Source: Vibrio gallaecicus (GTDB taxonomy: Bacteria; Pseudomonadota; Gammaproteobacteria; Enterobacterales; Vibrionaceae). Taken from it: 64,000 nt of DNA. Shown one piece after another: positions 37,244-45,539 of the stretch. The position numbers and the translations under genes are program-made. Under the pieces are notes generated by a model, which was given only the letters and a program-made list of their open reading frames with translations, was not told where the DNA came from and did not search any database. The DNA is taken from positions 1,426,001 through 1,490,000 of the forward strand of contig NZ_AP025490.1 in NCBI RefSeq assembly GCF_024347495.1, read 5' to 3'. The first letter of the stretch is position 1; the number at the start of each line of letters is the position of its first letter.

Positions 37244-38366
37244 AGCCATCTCTTACCCTCATAAAGAAGGTGTGTGCTCTAAACAAGCACATGCTGACTT
37301 TCCTGAAGGGGCAATTTTTGAACGGGAAGCGGGGCGAAGTGGTTTTTTTGGTCCTGCTGCACATTTCCATCATCAACATGCTCCAACAGGATGGAGCGAG
37401 TGGGAAGGTGAACTTAAGCCAAGAGCATTTGATTGTAATTTAGTAGAAAGTGCTCAACAGTTATCACCTTGGCTGGTTCCTAATTTGCTCGAAAACAGTG
37501 ACTGTAAAGTAAAGGTCTGGAAAATTTCAGACAATATGGAATTTCTAGTAAGAAACGCAGATGGCGATGAATTACTTTTTATCCACCAAGGTAAAGCCGA
37601 GCTATTTAGTGATTATGGTCATTTAACCGTTGAAGAGGGAGATTATGTATTGATCCCTCGCTCGACTTCTTGGCGAGTAGAAGTACAAGAGCCGCTATTT
37701 GTGTTGATGATAGAAACGACAGACAGTGCCTACTCACTTCCAGAAAAAGGAATAGTAGGGAACCATGCCGTTTTTGATCCCGCTGTTTTAGAAGTCCCAA
37801 GTATTAACGAGCACTTCAAAGCGCAGTATTCGGAAAAGACCACTCAAGTTCATGTGAAGCGACACAATGAAGTCAGCGTCATTACTTACCCATTTAACCC
37901 ACTTGATGCGATTGGCTGGCATGGTGACTTGTCAGTCGTGAAATTGAATTGGCGTGATATTCGCCCGCTGATGTCCCATCGTTACCATCTTCCTCCTTCC
38001 GCACATACCACTTTTGTTGGTGGCAACTTTGTTGTTTGTACTTTCGTACCTCGCCCAATTGAAAGCGACCCGGGTGCGTTAAAAGTGCCGTTTTACCATA
38101 ACAATGATGATTACGATGAAGTGCTTTTTTATCATGCGGGTGACTTCTTCAGCCGAGACAATATAGAAGCAGGCATGGTGACATTCCACCCTGCTGGTTT
38201 TACTCACGGCCCTCACCCAAAAGCTTTTAAAGCCGGGCAAGAATATAAGAAGAAATTTACAGACGAAGTGGCAGTGATGATAGACACACGCCATGCTCTG
38301 ACACTAACGGAAGACGCGGCAAAAGTTGAAAATGAAGCGTATGTGTATAGCTGGCAAGAAAAATAG
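37236..38366 (+). CDS. hmgA: Homogentisate 1,2-dioxygenase
   Basis: 376 residues, Fe(II) ring-cleavage enzyme giving maleylacetoacetate. It is shorter than the 430-445 residue form of pseudomonads and animals, as for the compact Vibrio type. C-terminal cupin motifs are present: Y-D-E-V-L-F-Y-H-A-G-D-F-F-S and F-H-P-A-G-F-T-H-G-P-H-P, containing metal-ligand His and Glu residues. The start overlaps the hpd end. Confidence 0.93.
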   Translation: MRKAISYPHKEGVCSKQAHADFPEGAIFEREAGRSGFFGPAAHFHHQHAPTGWSEWEGELKPRAFDCNLVESAQQLSPWLVPNLLENSDCKVKVWKISDNMEFLVRNADGDELLFIHQGKAELFSDYGHLTVEEGDYVLIPRSTSWRVEVQEPLFVLMIETTDSAYSLPEKGIVGNHAVFDPAVLEVPSINEHFKAQYSEKTTQVHVKRHNEVSVITYPFNPLDAIGWHGDLSVVKLNWRDIRPLMSHRYHLPPSAHTTFVGGNFVVCTFVPRPIESDPGALKVPFYHNNDDYDEVLFYHAGDFFSRDNIEAGMVTFHPAGFTHGPHPKAFKAGQEYKKKFTDEVAVMIDTRHALTLTEDAAKVENEAYVYSWQEK

Positions 38367-38380
38367 ACTTTAGGGTTTCT

Positions 38381-38407
38381 AAAGCTATTAAAGCTATTAA
38401 AGCTGTA
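38381..38407. repeat. 9-bp tandem array (AAAGCTATT x2 plus AAAGCTGTA)
   Basis: Three 9-bp units in the hmgA-fah spacer. The terminal change of AT to GT in the last unit is the same kind of end seen in the array at 4295-4326, which also continues into AAAGCTGTA. Confidence 0.8.
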
Positions 38408-38454
38408 AATAAAACTGGCTTGAAAAGGTATACACAGTTGAGCAAGGAAAGATT

Positions 38455-39471
38455 ATGAAGTTAGCAACGTTAAAAAATAACACTCGCGATGGTCGTCTGG
38501 CTGTCGTCTCAAAAGACTTATCTCGATATGTGTTAGTTGAGCATATAGCCCTTACGATGCAACAAGCATTGGATAATTGGGATTCAGTGGTTGTTGAACT
38601 TGAAGCAACATACCAAAGCTTAAATCGTCAACAGCTTGAACAAGCATTACCATTTGATGAGAGCTTATGTCATTCGCCACTGCCTAGAGCATATCAGTGG
38701 GCGGATGGCTCAGCTTATGTGAATCACGTTGAGTTGGTCCGTAAAGCTCGTGGCGCAGAAATGCCTGAAAGCTTTTGGCATGATCCTCTTATGTATCAAG
38801 GGGGTTCGGATTCTTTTATTGGTCCAACTGATGATATTGAAATGGCAGACGAATCTTGGGGAATCGATTTTGAAGGAGAAGTCGCCATTGTGACCGGTGA
38901 CGTGCCTATGGGCGAGAAATCATCTGACTGTTTACAGCACATTCGTTTATTGATGCTGGTGAATGATGTTTCATTAAGAGGGCTCATTCCAGGAGAATTA
39001 GCTAAAGGGTTTGGTTTTTTCCAGTCTAAACCGTCCTCTGCTTTTTCTCCGGTTGCAGTCACGCCAGATGAATTATCAGGTAATTGGCTAGACGGGAAAG
39101 TGACTTTGCCTTTGGTTTCAACGTATAACGGTCAATTGTTTGGTCAGCCAAATGCCGGCGTTGATATGACGTTTAGCTTCACAGAGCTGGTGGCTCACGC
39201 TGCGAAGACTCGTCCACTAAGTGCTGGTGCTGTCATTGGCTCTGGAACGGTTTCAAACAAGCAAGGAACAGATTTTGGGACTTCTATTGAAGAAGGTGGT
39301 GTAGGTTACTCATGCATTGCTGAAGTGCGGATGATTGAAACCATACGAGACGGAAAGCCAACAACAAGCTTTATGAAGTTTGGCGACACAATCAAACTTG
39401 AGATGAACGATAGTAATGGTGAGTCAATTTTTGGTTCGATCAGCCAAAAGGTTGTGAGATATGAGCGATAA
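38455..39471 (+). CDS. Fumarylacetoacetate hydrolase family protein (fumarylacetoacetase)
   Basis: 338 residues, FAH fold. Acidic metal-binding motif D-F-E-G-E-V-A-I-V lies near 140-148, and G-S-G-T-V-S-N and the late G-D-T-I-K-L-E motif are typical. Its place between hmgA and maiA identifies it as the enzyme splitting fumarylacetoacetate to fumarate and acetoacetate. RBS AAGGAAAG. It overlaps maiA by 11 bp. Confidence 0.92.
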   Translation: MKLATLKNNTRDGRLAVVSKDLSRYVLVEHIALTMQQALDNWDSVVVELEATYQSLNRQQLEQALPFDESLCHSPLPRAYQWADGSAYVNHVELVRKARGAEMPESFWHDPLMYQGGSDSFIGPTDDIEMADESWGIDFEGEVAIVTGDVPMGEKSSDCLQHIRLLMLVNDVSLRGLIPGELAKGFGFFQSKPSSAFSPVAVTPDELSGNWLDGKVTLPLVSTYNGQLFGQPNAGVDMTFSFTELVAHAAKTRPLSAGAVIGSGTVSNKQGTDFGTSIEEGGVGYSCIAEVRMIETIRDGKPTTSFMKFGDTIKLEMNDSNGESIFGSISQKVVRYER

Positions 39472-40246
39472 TGTTGTTAATGACGTTCAAGGTCAAGCTA
39501 ATGATCAGGGTTTGACGTTGTACGGTTATTGGCGCTCCTCAGCGGCATACCGCGTTCGAATTGCTTTGAACTTGAAAGGGCTTGAATACCATTATGAACC
39601 AGTGCATTTGGTAAAAGGTGGTGGTCAACAGCATAGCGAAGGCTACCATCAACTGAACCCTTCAGAGCTGGTTCCAACTCTTGTGCATAATGGATTTGTA
39701 CTGAATCAATCAATGGCAATCATTGAATATTTAGAAAGCCTAAGTTCAGATATCCCACTTCTACCTAAGTCGGGAGAGCTTCGTTGGTTAGTAAAATCTA
39801 TCGCGCAAGATATCTCGATGGATATTCATCCGCTCAACAATTTACGTGTTTTACAGTATCTAAAAGGTGAATTGGGGTGTACTGAAGATCAAGCAAACAA
39901 ATGGTATCAACATTGGATAGTGACAGGTTTTCAATCAATAGAGGAAAAGCTAGGAAGTCTTGATAGCCAACGTATTCAACATCTCCAGCGTATTAAAGAT
40001 GGTCAATGTATTAAGCATGACCAACCACAATCAGATAGTAGCTCTGAAGGAAACGTTGCAGCTTATGCATTAGGAGAACAACCATCACTTATTGATGTAT
40101 GTCTAATTCCTCAGGTTTATAATGCACTTCGCTTTGAGGTTGATATGTCAGCTTATCCAAAGATCATGTCTATCTATGAATATGCTAATACCCAGCCAGC
40201 ATTCATTTCAGCTTTACCTGAAAACCAAAGCGACGCTCATAATTAG
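39461..40246 (+). CDS. maiA: Maleylacetoacetate isomerase (zeta-class GST)
   Basis: 261 residues. The N-terminal thioredoxin-like domain carries the glutathione-activating S-S-A-A-Y-R-V-R-I-A motif, followed by N-Q-S-M-A-I-I-E-Y-L. It isomerises maleylacetoacetate to fumarylacetoacetate. It is about 45 residues longer than typical MaiA (about 215). The excess is a Gln/Lys/His-rich insertion at about 165-200 within the C-terminal helical domain, built from hexapeptide repeats, just before G-E-Q-P-S-L-I-D-V. Last gene of the tyrosine operon. Confidence 0.93.
   Translation: MSDNVVNDVQGQANDQGLTLYGYWRSSAAYRVRIALNLKGLEYHYEPVHLVKGGGQQHSEGYHQLNPSELVPTLVHNGFVLNQSMAIIEYLESLSSDIPLLPKSGELRWLVKSIAQDISMDIHPLNNLRVLQYLKGELGCTEDQANKWYQHWIVTGFQSIEEKLGSLDSQRIQHLQRIKDGQCIKHDQPQSDSSSEGNVAAYALGEQPSLIDVCLIPQVYNALRFEVDMSAYPKIMSIYEYANTQPAFISALPENQSDAHN
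39968..40021 (+). repeat. In-frame 18-bp imperfect repeat in maiA
   Basis: Three 18-nt units encode Q-R-I-Q-H-L, Q-R-I-K-D-G and Q-C-I-K-H-D; a degenerate fourth (Q-P-Q-S-D-S) follows to 40039. They form the core of the extra loop in MaiA. Confidence 0.7.
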
Positions 40247-40270
40247 ATATGTTGAATAAAAGATACGCTA

Positions 40271-40299
40271 AATAAAGCACCGTTCGCAGGTGCTTTATT
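40271..40299. terminator. Terminator of the tyrosine operon
   Basis: AATAAAGCACC / GGTGCTTTATT stem, 7-nt loop, followed by a T-rich tail. Confidence 0.9.
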
Positions 40300-40449
40300 T
40301 TATTATCTTCAGCCAATTAGATTGTGATGCGGAATGATTATCTAGATTCAAAACTAAGCTGAAGCTTTATGATTTACCTTTAATTAAGTAGACGTATATC
40401 ACATTAACTCCTAAGTTTAATTTATGTAATTATCATTAGGAGCGGTCCA

Positions 40450-41214
40450 ATGAATAGTAAGAGTAGTCTCTACCTATTACTTGCTACTTTTTGTTCATCA
40501 CCTGTACTCTCTAAAAGCTTGTCTGAATTAACGTATTTGAGTGAAGAGTACCCTCCCTATAATTTCAGTGAAGAAGGTCTTGTAAAAGGTATTGCCGTTG
40601 ACTTGCTCATTGCCGCCTCAGATGAAGCGAACGAAAGAGTAATGGGAAGTGACATTGCGCTACAACCTTGGGCTAGGGCATATCGTTCTACACTTATTAA
40701 GCCTGATACTGTTCTATTTTCAACGACTCGAACAGAATTAAGAGAAGACTTGTTTTATTGGGTTGGTCCGATTGCAACCACTCGAATTGTAGTTTTAGCT
40801 AAAAAAGTGAATCAAATTATAATTAATTCTCCAAGTGACCTTGCTCAATACCGTATTGGGGTAATTCGAGATGACGTTGGAGAGCAATTGCTTTTGGAAG
40901 CTGGTGTGCCAAGAGACTCGATTATGGAAAATTTTCATGCTGAAAATATTGCTCAACAGATTCAAAAAGGACGAATTGATTTATGGGCTTATGAAGAAAA
41001 TGTCGCGAAGTGGTGGATATCTACGGCTGGCTATAAAGCTTCAGCTTATGAAGTAGTGCATGTATTGCAAGAAGGTGAGTTGTATTACGCGATTAACAAA
41101 AATACAGAAGTTGCGACCGTAGAACGGCTTCAAAAGTCGATTGATATTATTCGTGATACGAACAACGAAGATGGCGTGAACCATTTTGAGGTGATTCTAA
41201 ATCGGTATAAATAG
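40450..41214 (+). CDS. Periplasmic solute-binding protein, family 3
   Basis: 254 residues with a signal peptide (M-N-S-K-S-S-L-Y-L-L-L-A-T-F) cleaved near residue 21. The mature part is a bilobed amino-acid-binding-like domain (Y-P-P-Y-N-F near the start, Y-R-I-G-V-I-R-D-D-V-G and R-I-D-L-W-A-Y in the lobes). No permease or ATPase gene adjoins, so it may serve an unlinked transporter or a sensor. Good ribosome binding site (AGGAG). Confidence 0.82.
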   Translation: MNSKSSLYLLLATFCSSPVLSKSLSELTYLSEEYPPYNFSEEGLVKGIAVDLLIAASDEANERVMGSDIALQPWARAYRSTLIKPDTVLFSTTRTELREDLFYWVGPIATTRIVVLAKKVNQIIINSPSDLAQYRIGVIRDDVGEQLLLEAGVPRDSIMENFHAENIAQQIQKGRIDLWAYEENVAKWWISTAGYKASAYEVVHVLQEGELYYAINKNTEVATVERLQKSIDIIRDTNNEDGVNHFEVILNRYK

Positions 41215-41266
41215 ACTCTTGTGCTTGAGACCTTCAGTTTTAAAGAATTAAAAGAAGGAAGTAAAA

Positions 41267-41316
41267 AAGTTATTCTGATCATTGCTGCGTTTAGCAGTAC
41301 TAGATAAGAATAACTT
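41267..41316 (-). terminator. Terminator of the small 61-residue gene
   Basis: On the minus strand: AAGTTATTCT, an inner CTGC/GCAG hairpin, AGAATAACTT, then a T-run. It lies 10 bp after the stop at 41327. Confidence 0.8.
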
Positions 41317-41326
41317 CTAACGTTCT

Positions 41327-41512
41327 TTACTTAGCAATGTTACTCAAGAGAGAAACCAGCTCATTCTCTGTTGCAGGTTCTTTACTGAGTTCAACCTGAG
41401 CTGAAGCACCGCCTTTAAGCATATAAGCAGTTGTTCCGCAGTGGTCGTAGTGGAACCATTTCCCATTTACACAAACATCTGTATAGCATCTCGGATCTTG
41501 TTTCAATTCCAT
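41327..41512 (-). CDS. Small Cys-containing protein of unknown function
   Basis: 61 residues, no signal peptide. Three cysteines (residues 9, 14 and 25), with a W-F-H-Y-D-H motif between the second and third, could bind metal; this is only a visual impression. It has a strong ribosome binding site (AGGAG) and its own terminator, so it is a real single-gene unit. No family recognised. Confidence 0.65.
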   Translation of the reverse strand: MELKQDPRCYTDVCVNGKWFHYDHCGTTAYMLKGGASAQVELSKEPATENELVSLLSNIAK

Positions 41513-41795
41513 TTGCCGCTCCTAAATTAACGTTTGCTTAACAAGTTACAATCTAAGTGATCACAAATTACGGAAAGATGATCTAAATCAATTTATTGTT
41601 AGGTTGTTTGTTACCGTTTCTAGTTAGAGACAATGATCACTAAAAACAAAGTGATTCATTGGGAAGCGTTTCATTCGGGAATAAGTGTTCGATTTTACAG
41701 AAGGGAAGAGGGTTTTACTTGCCTATGGCGGGCTTTCTACTTACGCTAGAGTTCATTTCTATTTTAAGTTTTTGTTTTCAAAGCAGTGTTAAAAA
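41513..41795. other. Intergenic region between divergent small gene and DUF2726 gene
   Basis: 283 bp. It must carry both promoters. I see no operator-like palindrome, repeat array or structured RNA in it. Confidence 0.5.
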
Positions 41796-42464
41796 ATGAC
41801 TAATATTTTTATTGTAGTGATTGTGCTGGTTGTATTTTTCTTCTTTATTCAAAAGTATGTACTCAAGCATGATGACACCAAAGATTTTGCTTATCAGAAA
41901 AAAACCAGCCTAATGACCATGCAACAAGCGGCTTTTTATAATGCGCTGAAAGCCGCAGTGGGGGACCATGGTGCTGTGTTTGCTAAGGTCAACATGGCAA
42001 GTGTATTAGCACCAGCGAAATCGAATACCAAAAAGAATTGGTTTATTGCCAATGGTAAAATCTCACGTACTTATTTTGATTTTGTAGTGTGTGATCCAAG
42101 AACACTGGAACCACGAGTCGTTATTGAATTCGATAATGGAAAAGAACTTCATAAAACCAAAGTCGAAAGAGAAAAGTTACTGATGCATGTGTGTAAATCA
42201 GCAGGGGTGCCATTGATTGGGACTTCAGTAAAACACAGCTATCAAGTCAGCCGTCTTAAACGTCTGTTAGCGGCTCATATTGATTTGATTGAACCATCCA
42301 AGGAAGTGAGGTTCTGCCGTAAATGTGGAAGTCCAATGATAATTAAAACGGCTAGCCAAGGTGACTTTAAAGGGCGTAGGTTCTTCACTTGTAGCAGACA
42401 ACCAAATTGTACTTATACTGAAAACTATAATGTTGTCTTTGAAATAGAAGAAGAGTCAAACTGA
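41796..42464 (+). CDS. DUF2726 nuclease-like protein with topoisomerase-type zinc ribbon
   Basis: 222 residues. An N-terminal membrane helix (about 2-21) is followed by a DUF2726 domain (about 40-165; V-V-I-E-F-D-N-G-K-E-L-H resembles the restriction-endonuclease-like fold with D/E residues). It ends with a four-Cys zinc finger (C-R-K-C at about 176-179, then C-S-R-Q-P-N-C) of the topoisomerase I C-terminal type. Suggests membrane-tethered nucleic-acid processing; function unproven. Confidence 0.8.
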   Translation: MTNIFIVVIVLVVFFFFIQKYVLKHDDTKDFAYQKKTSLMTMQQAAFYNALKAAVGDHGAVFAKVNMASVLAPAKSNTKKNWFIANGKISRTYFDFVVCDPRTLEPRVVIEFDNGKELHKTKVEREKLLMHVCKSAGVPLIGTSVKHSYQVSRLKRLLAAHIDLIEPSKEVRFCRKCGSPMIIKTASQGDFKGRRFFTCSRQPNCTYTENYNVVFEIEEESN

Positions 42465-42503
42465 TCAATCTTTACTCAAACGGTTAATTTAATGATTAAA
42501 AGG

Positions 42504-42581
42504 CACAAAGCATAGGCTTGCTGCTAACCATTGAAGTGGAGTTGAAATGTGATCTACTTCAACCCATTGATCTGCTTTGTG
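42504..42581. other. Nested inverted repeats, possible structured RNA or terminator
   Basis: Outer pair CACAAAGCA (42504-42512) / TGCTTTGTG (42573-42581) and inner pair TTGAAGT (42531-42537) / ACTTCAA (42556-42562). It lies 40 bp after the DUF2726 gene and is followed by an AT-rich stretch without a clear T-run. Confidence 0.4.
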
Positions 42582-42731
42582 TTTAAAATTTATTCTGATT
42601 GTTGGTTTTAAAAGCAAACGATCAATTTAGTGCAAATTTATCCTTGCACGCTACCCATTCAATCGCTATTATCCATCTCGTTCTGAAGCGATAGCCACTT
42701 AATGAAAAGGCTAGTTTAGTTTCAAAGCATT

Positions 42732-42808
42732 GCCCGCTTAGCTCAGTTGGTTAGAGTACTTGCATGACATGCAAGGTGTCACTGGTTCGAGTCCAGTAGC
42801 GGGCACCA
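42732..42808 (+). tRNA. tRNA-Val (anticodon GAC)
   Basis: 77 nt with encoded CCA. Acceptor stem GCCCGCT pairs with AGCGGGC; D-loop AGCTCAGTTGGTTAGAG; anticodon stem CTTGC/GCAAG around the loop ATGACAT, anticodon GAC at 42766-42768; T-loop GGTTCGAGTCC. GAC reads the valine codons GUC and GUU. Single tRNA followed closely by a terminator. Confidence 0.96.
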
Positions 42809-42831
42809 GATTCGTTCTTTATGAACAAGCG

Positions 42832-42858
42832 AAAAGCCCACCTAGTGTGGGCTTTTTT
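42832..42858 (+). terminator. Terminator of tRNA-Val
   Basis: AAAAGCCCAC / GTGGGCTTTT stem with 5-nt loop and a T-run, 24 bp after the tRNA. Confidence 0.93.
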
Positions 42859-43049
42859 GTGTATGTAATTCCTTGTTCAATTAAAGCCGCACTTTATGGA
42901 CAAGTGAAAGAGCTCATTTGTGGTTTTTTTATTGCTGAATGGCTGCAATCCTATTATTCAAGTTAGCGAAAAGTTTGGTTCGTCTTAAAATACTACGTTC
43001 TTGAGCAAGTGGTCGTTTGTGGAATGAAACCGAAAGTTTGTTCTTGCGA

Positions 43050-43088
43050 AGTACCAGATTAATAAAGTAATTAAATTAATCTGGTACT
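43050..43088. other. 14-bp perfect inverted repeat with 11-nt spacer
   Basis: Arms AGTACCAGATTAAT and ATTAATCTGGTACT, 55 bp beyond the stop of the leftward GntR gene. No T-run follows on either strand. Could be a weak terminator, a protein-binding site or a remnant of a mobile element. Confidence 0.7.
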
Positions 43089-43142
43089 GAGATATGTATG
43101 TAGATGTTTGGGTCTATCGGAATAGATAAAGCTTATTAAAAG

Positions 43143-43868
43143 CTAGGCTTTTTGAGGAATGAAGATGGTAGGTACATCAGAAATACCTTCCTTTTCCGCC
43201 ATAGCGGATAGTGCTACTTCAGAAGCCAATCTAATGTGTTCAGTACAAGCGTAGTGCGCGGCTTCGCAATCTCGCTTGAGAATGGCATCAACAATCGCGC
43301 TCATCTCTTCGATACTCTGCATATAGCGGTTTTCTTGTGAAATTGACGTTGCTCTTAGCAGGTTTATGCGAGCTTGCTGTTGGCGCAATAGCTTAGCTGC
43401 AGTTTGATTACCGCAACCTTCATACAGTAATTCGTAAAAGTCATTCACACTATCGAGAATATTAGCCACATTATTTTGTGTAAGACGGCGAGTAAGTAAA
43501 TGGAGTGTAGTTTCAAGCATCTGTAACTGCTTGTCTGTTGCATTAAGTGTATATAATTGGACAACCAAGCTTTCTAAACTTACACGTAATTCGTAAATCT
43601 CTTTTGCGGTTTCAAGTGTCAAACGAGTAACAATTGGACCTTTGTTTTCGAGATAATCTACCAACCCTTCTGATTCTAAATGCCTTAATGCTTCGCGAAC
43701 TGAGCTGCGGCTAACACCAAGCATGTCGCAAAGGTCTCTTTCAACTAATCGATCTCCAGGCATTAGTTGGAAATTCATGATTGCGCTTCTAAGAGTTCTA
43801 AGCACTTGTTCGCGTAAAGGGGTACGATTGTTGTCAATCTTGGTTAATTGCGAAGCTTGCCTGATCAT
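43143..43868 (-). CDS. GntR-family regulator (FadR/FCD subgroup) of the catabolic island
   Basis: 241 residues. N-terminal winged HTH (about 15-80; D-L-C-D-M-L-G-V-S-R-S-S-V-R-E-A-L-R-H-L-E) and an all-helical FCD ligand-binding domain. FadR-type members often respond to carboxylate substrates. It ends the leftward gene row BCCT-LLM-DUF1330-GntR and is the natural candidate to bind the TGGTATACCA palindromes in the divergent promoter region at 47.2-47.6 kb. Confidence 0.88.
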   Translation of the reverse strand: MIRQASQLTKIDNNRTPLREQVLRTLRSAIMNFQLMPGDRLVERDLCDMLGVSRSSVREALRHLESEGLVDYLENKGPIVTRLTLETAKEIYELRVSLESLVVQLYTLNATDKQLQMLETTLHLLTRRLTQNNVANILDSVNDFYELLYEGCGNQTAAKLLRQQQARINLLRATSISQENRYMQSIEEMSAIVDAILKRDCEAAHYACTEHIRLASEVALSAMAEKEGISDVPTIFIPQKA

Positions 43869-44028
43869 GTTTTATTCTCACTACTTTTGAGCATTTCATT
43901 GCGGAATTACGATGAAGCTGGGTAAATATTTGTTTTGCACTCACATTTTTGATTATAAGTGATTGTTAATAGCAATGTTAATTTATTTTATATTGATACT
44001 CATATTCAGTTAGAGGACTACTCATTTT

Positions 44029-44316
44029 TCATTCAGCACCTTCTACAATCACAACCTCAGCGGTTGCTACCCCCTGACGTTGCATTGCAGCTTGTTGGTA
44101 AATATCTGAATTATAGCAATTAAGAGCATCATCAAATGATGAAAACTCGATGATGACATGGCGATGTCGTTCTTCACCTTCTAGCTGTTGATAACGGCCG
44201 CCGCGAGCTAATATTTTTGCTTTATACGGTGCGAAAGCTTTGGGGGCGAGATCGGTATAGTTTTTATATTGCTCGATATCATGAACAGTGACATGAGCTA
44301 TCCAGTATCCTTTCAT
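44029..44316 (-). CDS. DUF1330 family protein
   Basis: 95 residues, ferredoxin-like alpha/beta dimeric fold (DUF1330). The G-Y-W-I-A-H-V-T-V-H-D and F-x-S-F-D-D-A motifs are characteristic. Members occur beside catabolic oxygenases; activity unknown. It has its own ribosome binding site (AGGAA) and lies about 100 bp after the monooxygenase gene. Confidence 0.83.
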   Translation of the reverse strand: MKGYWIAHVTVHDIEQYKNYTDLAPKAFAPYKAKILARGGRYQQLEGEERHRHVIIEFSSFDDALNCYNSDIYQQAAMQRQGVATAEVVIVEGAE

Positions 44317-44417
44317 AGTGTATTCCTAATTATTACGTGTAGGAGAAAGAGAAAAATGCCCCACGTTAATGAGGCGATTTAGACAAAAGTTGTGAAGGTT
44401 AGGTGACTGTACTAACC

Positions 44418-45449
44418 CTAATTGAACTTTGGCATGACCTTGTCGATGAACAACTGCAGTGATTTTTTCTTATCTTCAAAGCTTAAGTTGTTGTCAGCCC
44501 AGTAACTGTATTGGCTGATGCCTAATGTTTCGTAGTACTTAAGACGAGTAACCACTTCTTCTGGTGTACCAATCGCAAGGTTGTTACGAAGTGTCGCTTT
44601 ACTAAAGCTTTCACCTAAGTCTTCGCTGCTCAAGTGTTGTACAAAGCCGTCATTCGGTGTTTGGTTATTGCGAGCCCATGCCATAAACATGGAATACCAA
44701 CGGTGAAGAGCGTCAGTCCCGGCACTTAAATCTTGCTCGTTTTCACCTACGAAGGTATGGCGCAGTAGCATGATGTCTGGTTGATCAACTTGCGGGTTAT
44801 TAGCGCAGGCTTCATTGAACTTATTCATTAAATCTTGGACTTCTTCGTCATTTTTTTGCAATGGTGTCACCATCACATTACAGCCGTTACTAATAGCAAA
44901 GTTATGCGAATCAGGATCTCTTGCTGCTACCCACATAGGTGGGTGGGGCTGTTGAATTGGTTTTGGTACGCTTGTCGTTGTTGGGAATTGAAATAGCTCG
45001 CCATCATGCGCGCAATCACCGGTCCACAGTTTTTGTAAGACAGGGACCATCTCTCTTAGGTACTTACCACCGTCAGCTGCTGGCATACCATTCATTAAGC
45101 GATCAAACTCCGCTTGGTAAGCTCCACGAGCAATACCAAATTCTAAGCGTCCGTCACACATAATATCAGCCAGAGCGGCTTCACCAGCCAATTTTACTGG
45201 GTGCCAAAATGGGGCAATGAAAGTACCTGCACCTAGGCGGATCGTACTGGTTTTATTTGCAAGATACGTAATGTAGTTAATAGGGTTTGGGGCAATGGTG
45301 AATTCCATTCCATGGTGCTCACCAACCCAAGCCATTTCAAAACCACCTTGTTCGGCAATTTGCACTAGTTCAGTAAGTTCTGCTAATGACTCTTTATGAG
45401 TTTTATTATCGTCGTAGCGTTCCATGTGCAGAAAAAGCGAAAATTTCAT
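44418..45449 (-). CDS. Luciferase-like flavin-dependent monooxygenase
   Basis: 343 residues, bacterial-luciferase-like (LLM) TIM barrel. Motifs seen: W-V-G-E-H-H-G-M-E-F near 42, R-L-G-A-G-T-F-I-A-P-F-W-H-P near 72, and D-G-R-L-E-F-G-I-A-R-G-A near 103. Uses FMNH2 delivered by a separate reductase; the flavin reductase at 50605 is the obvious partner. In class it equals TgnA, which opens the pyridine ring of trigonelline. The exact substrate cannot be read from sequence; related enzymes act on alkanesulfonates, sulfides and N-heterocycles. Confidence 0.88.
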   Translation of the reverse strand: MKFSLFLHMERYDDNKTHKESLAELTELVQIAEQGGFEMAWVGEHHGMEFTIAPNPINYITYLANKTSTIRLGAGTFIAPFWHPVKLAGEAALADIMCDGRLEFGIARGAYQAEFDRLMNGMPAADGGKYLREMVPVLQKLWTGDCAHDGELFQFPTTTSVPKPIQQPHPPMWVAARDPDSHNFAISNGCNVMVTPLQKNDEEVQDLMNKFNEACANNPQVDQPDIMLLRHTFVGENEQDLSAGTDALHRWYSMFMAWARNNQTPNDGFVQHLSSEDLGESFSKATLRNNLAIGTPEEVVTRLKYYETLGISQYSYWADNNLSFEDKKKSLQLFIDKVMPKFN

Positions 45450-45539
45450 AGAAGTATCCTTTCAGTTATGTTTTTTGATAGAGGCCTGTAGGAGACCTCT
45501 ATCTAGTTATTGGATTAAGTTTCTAGTTACTGGTTTTAG

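Noticed and set aside
42760..42966. Open reading frame of 68 codons on the plus strand
   Set aside because: It begins inside tRNA-Val and runs through its terminator, so it is not a gene.
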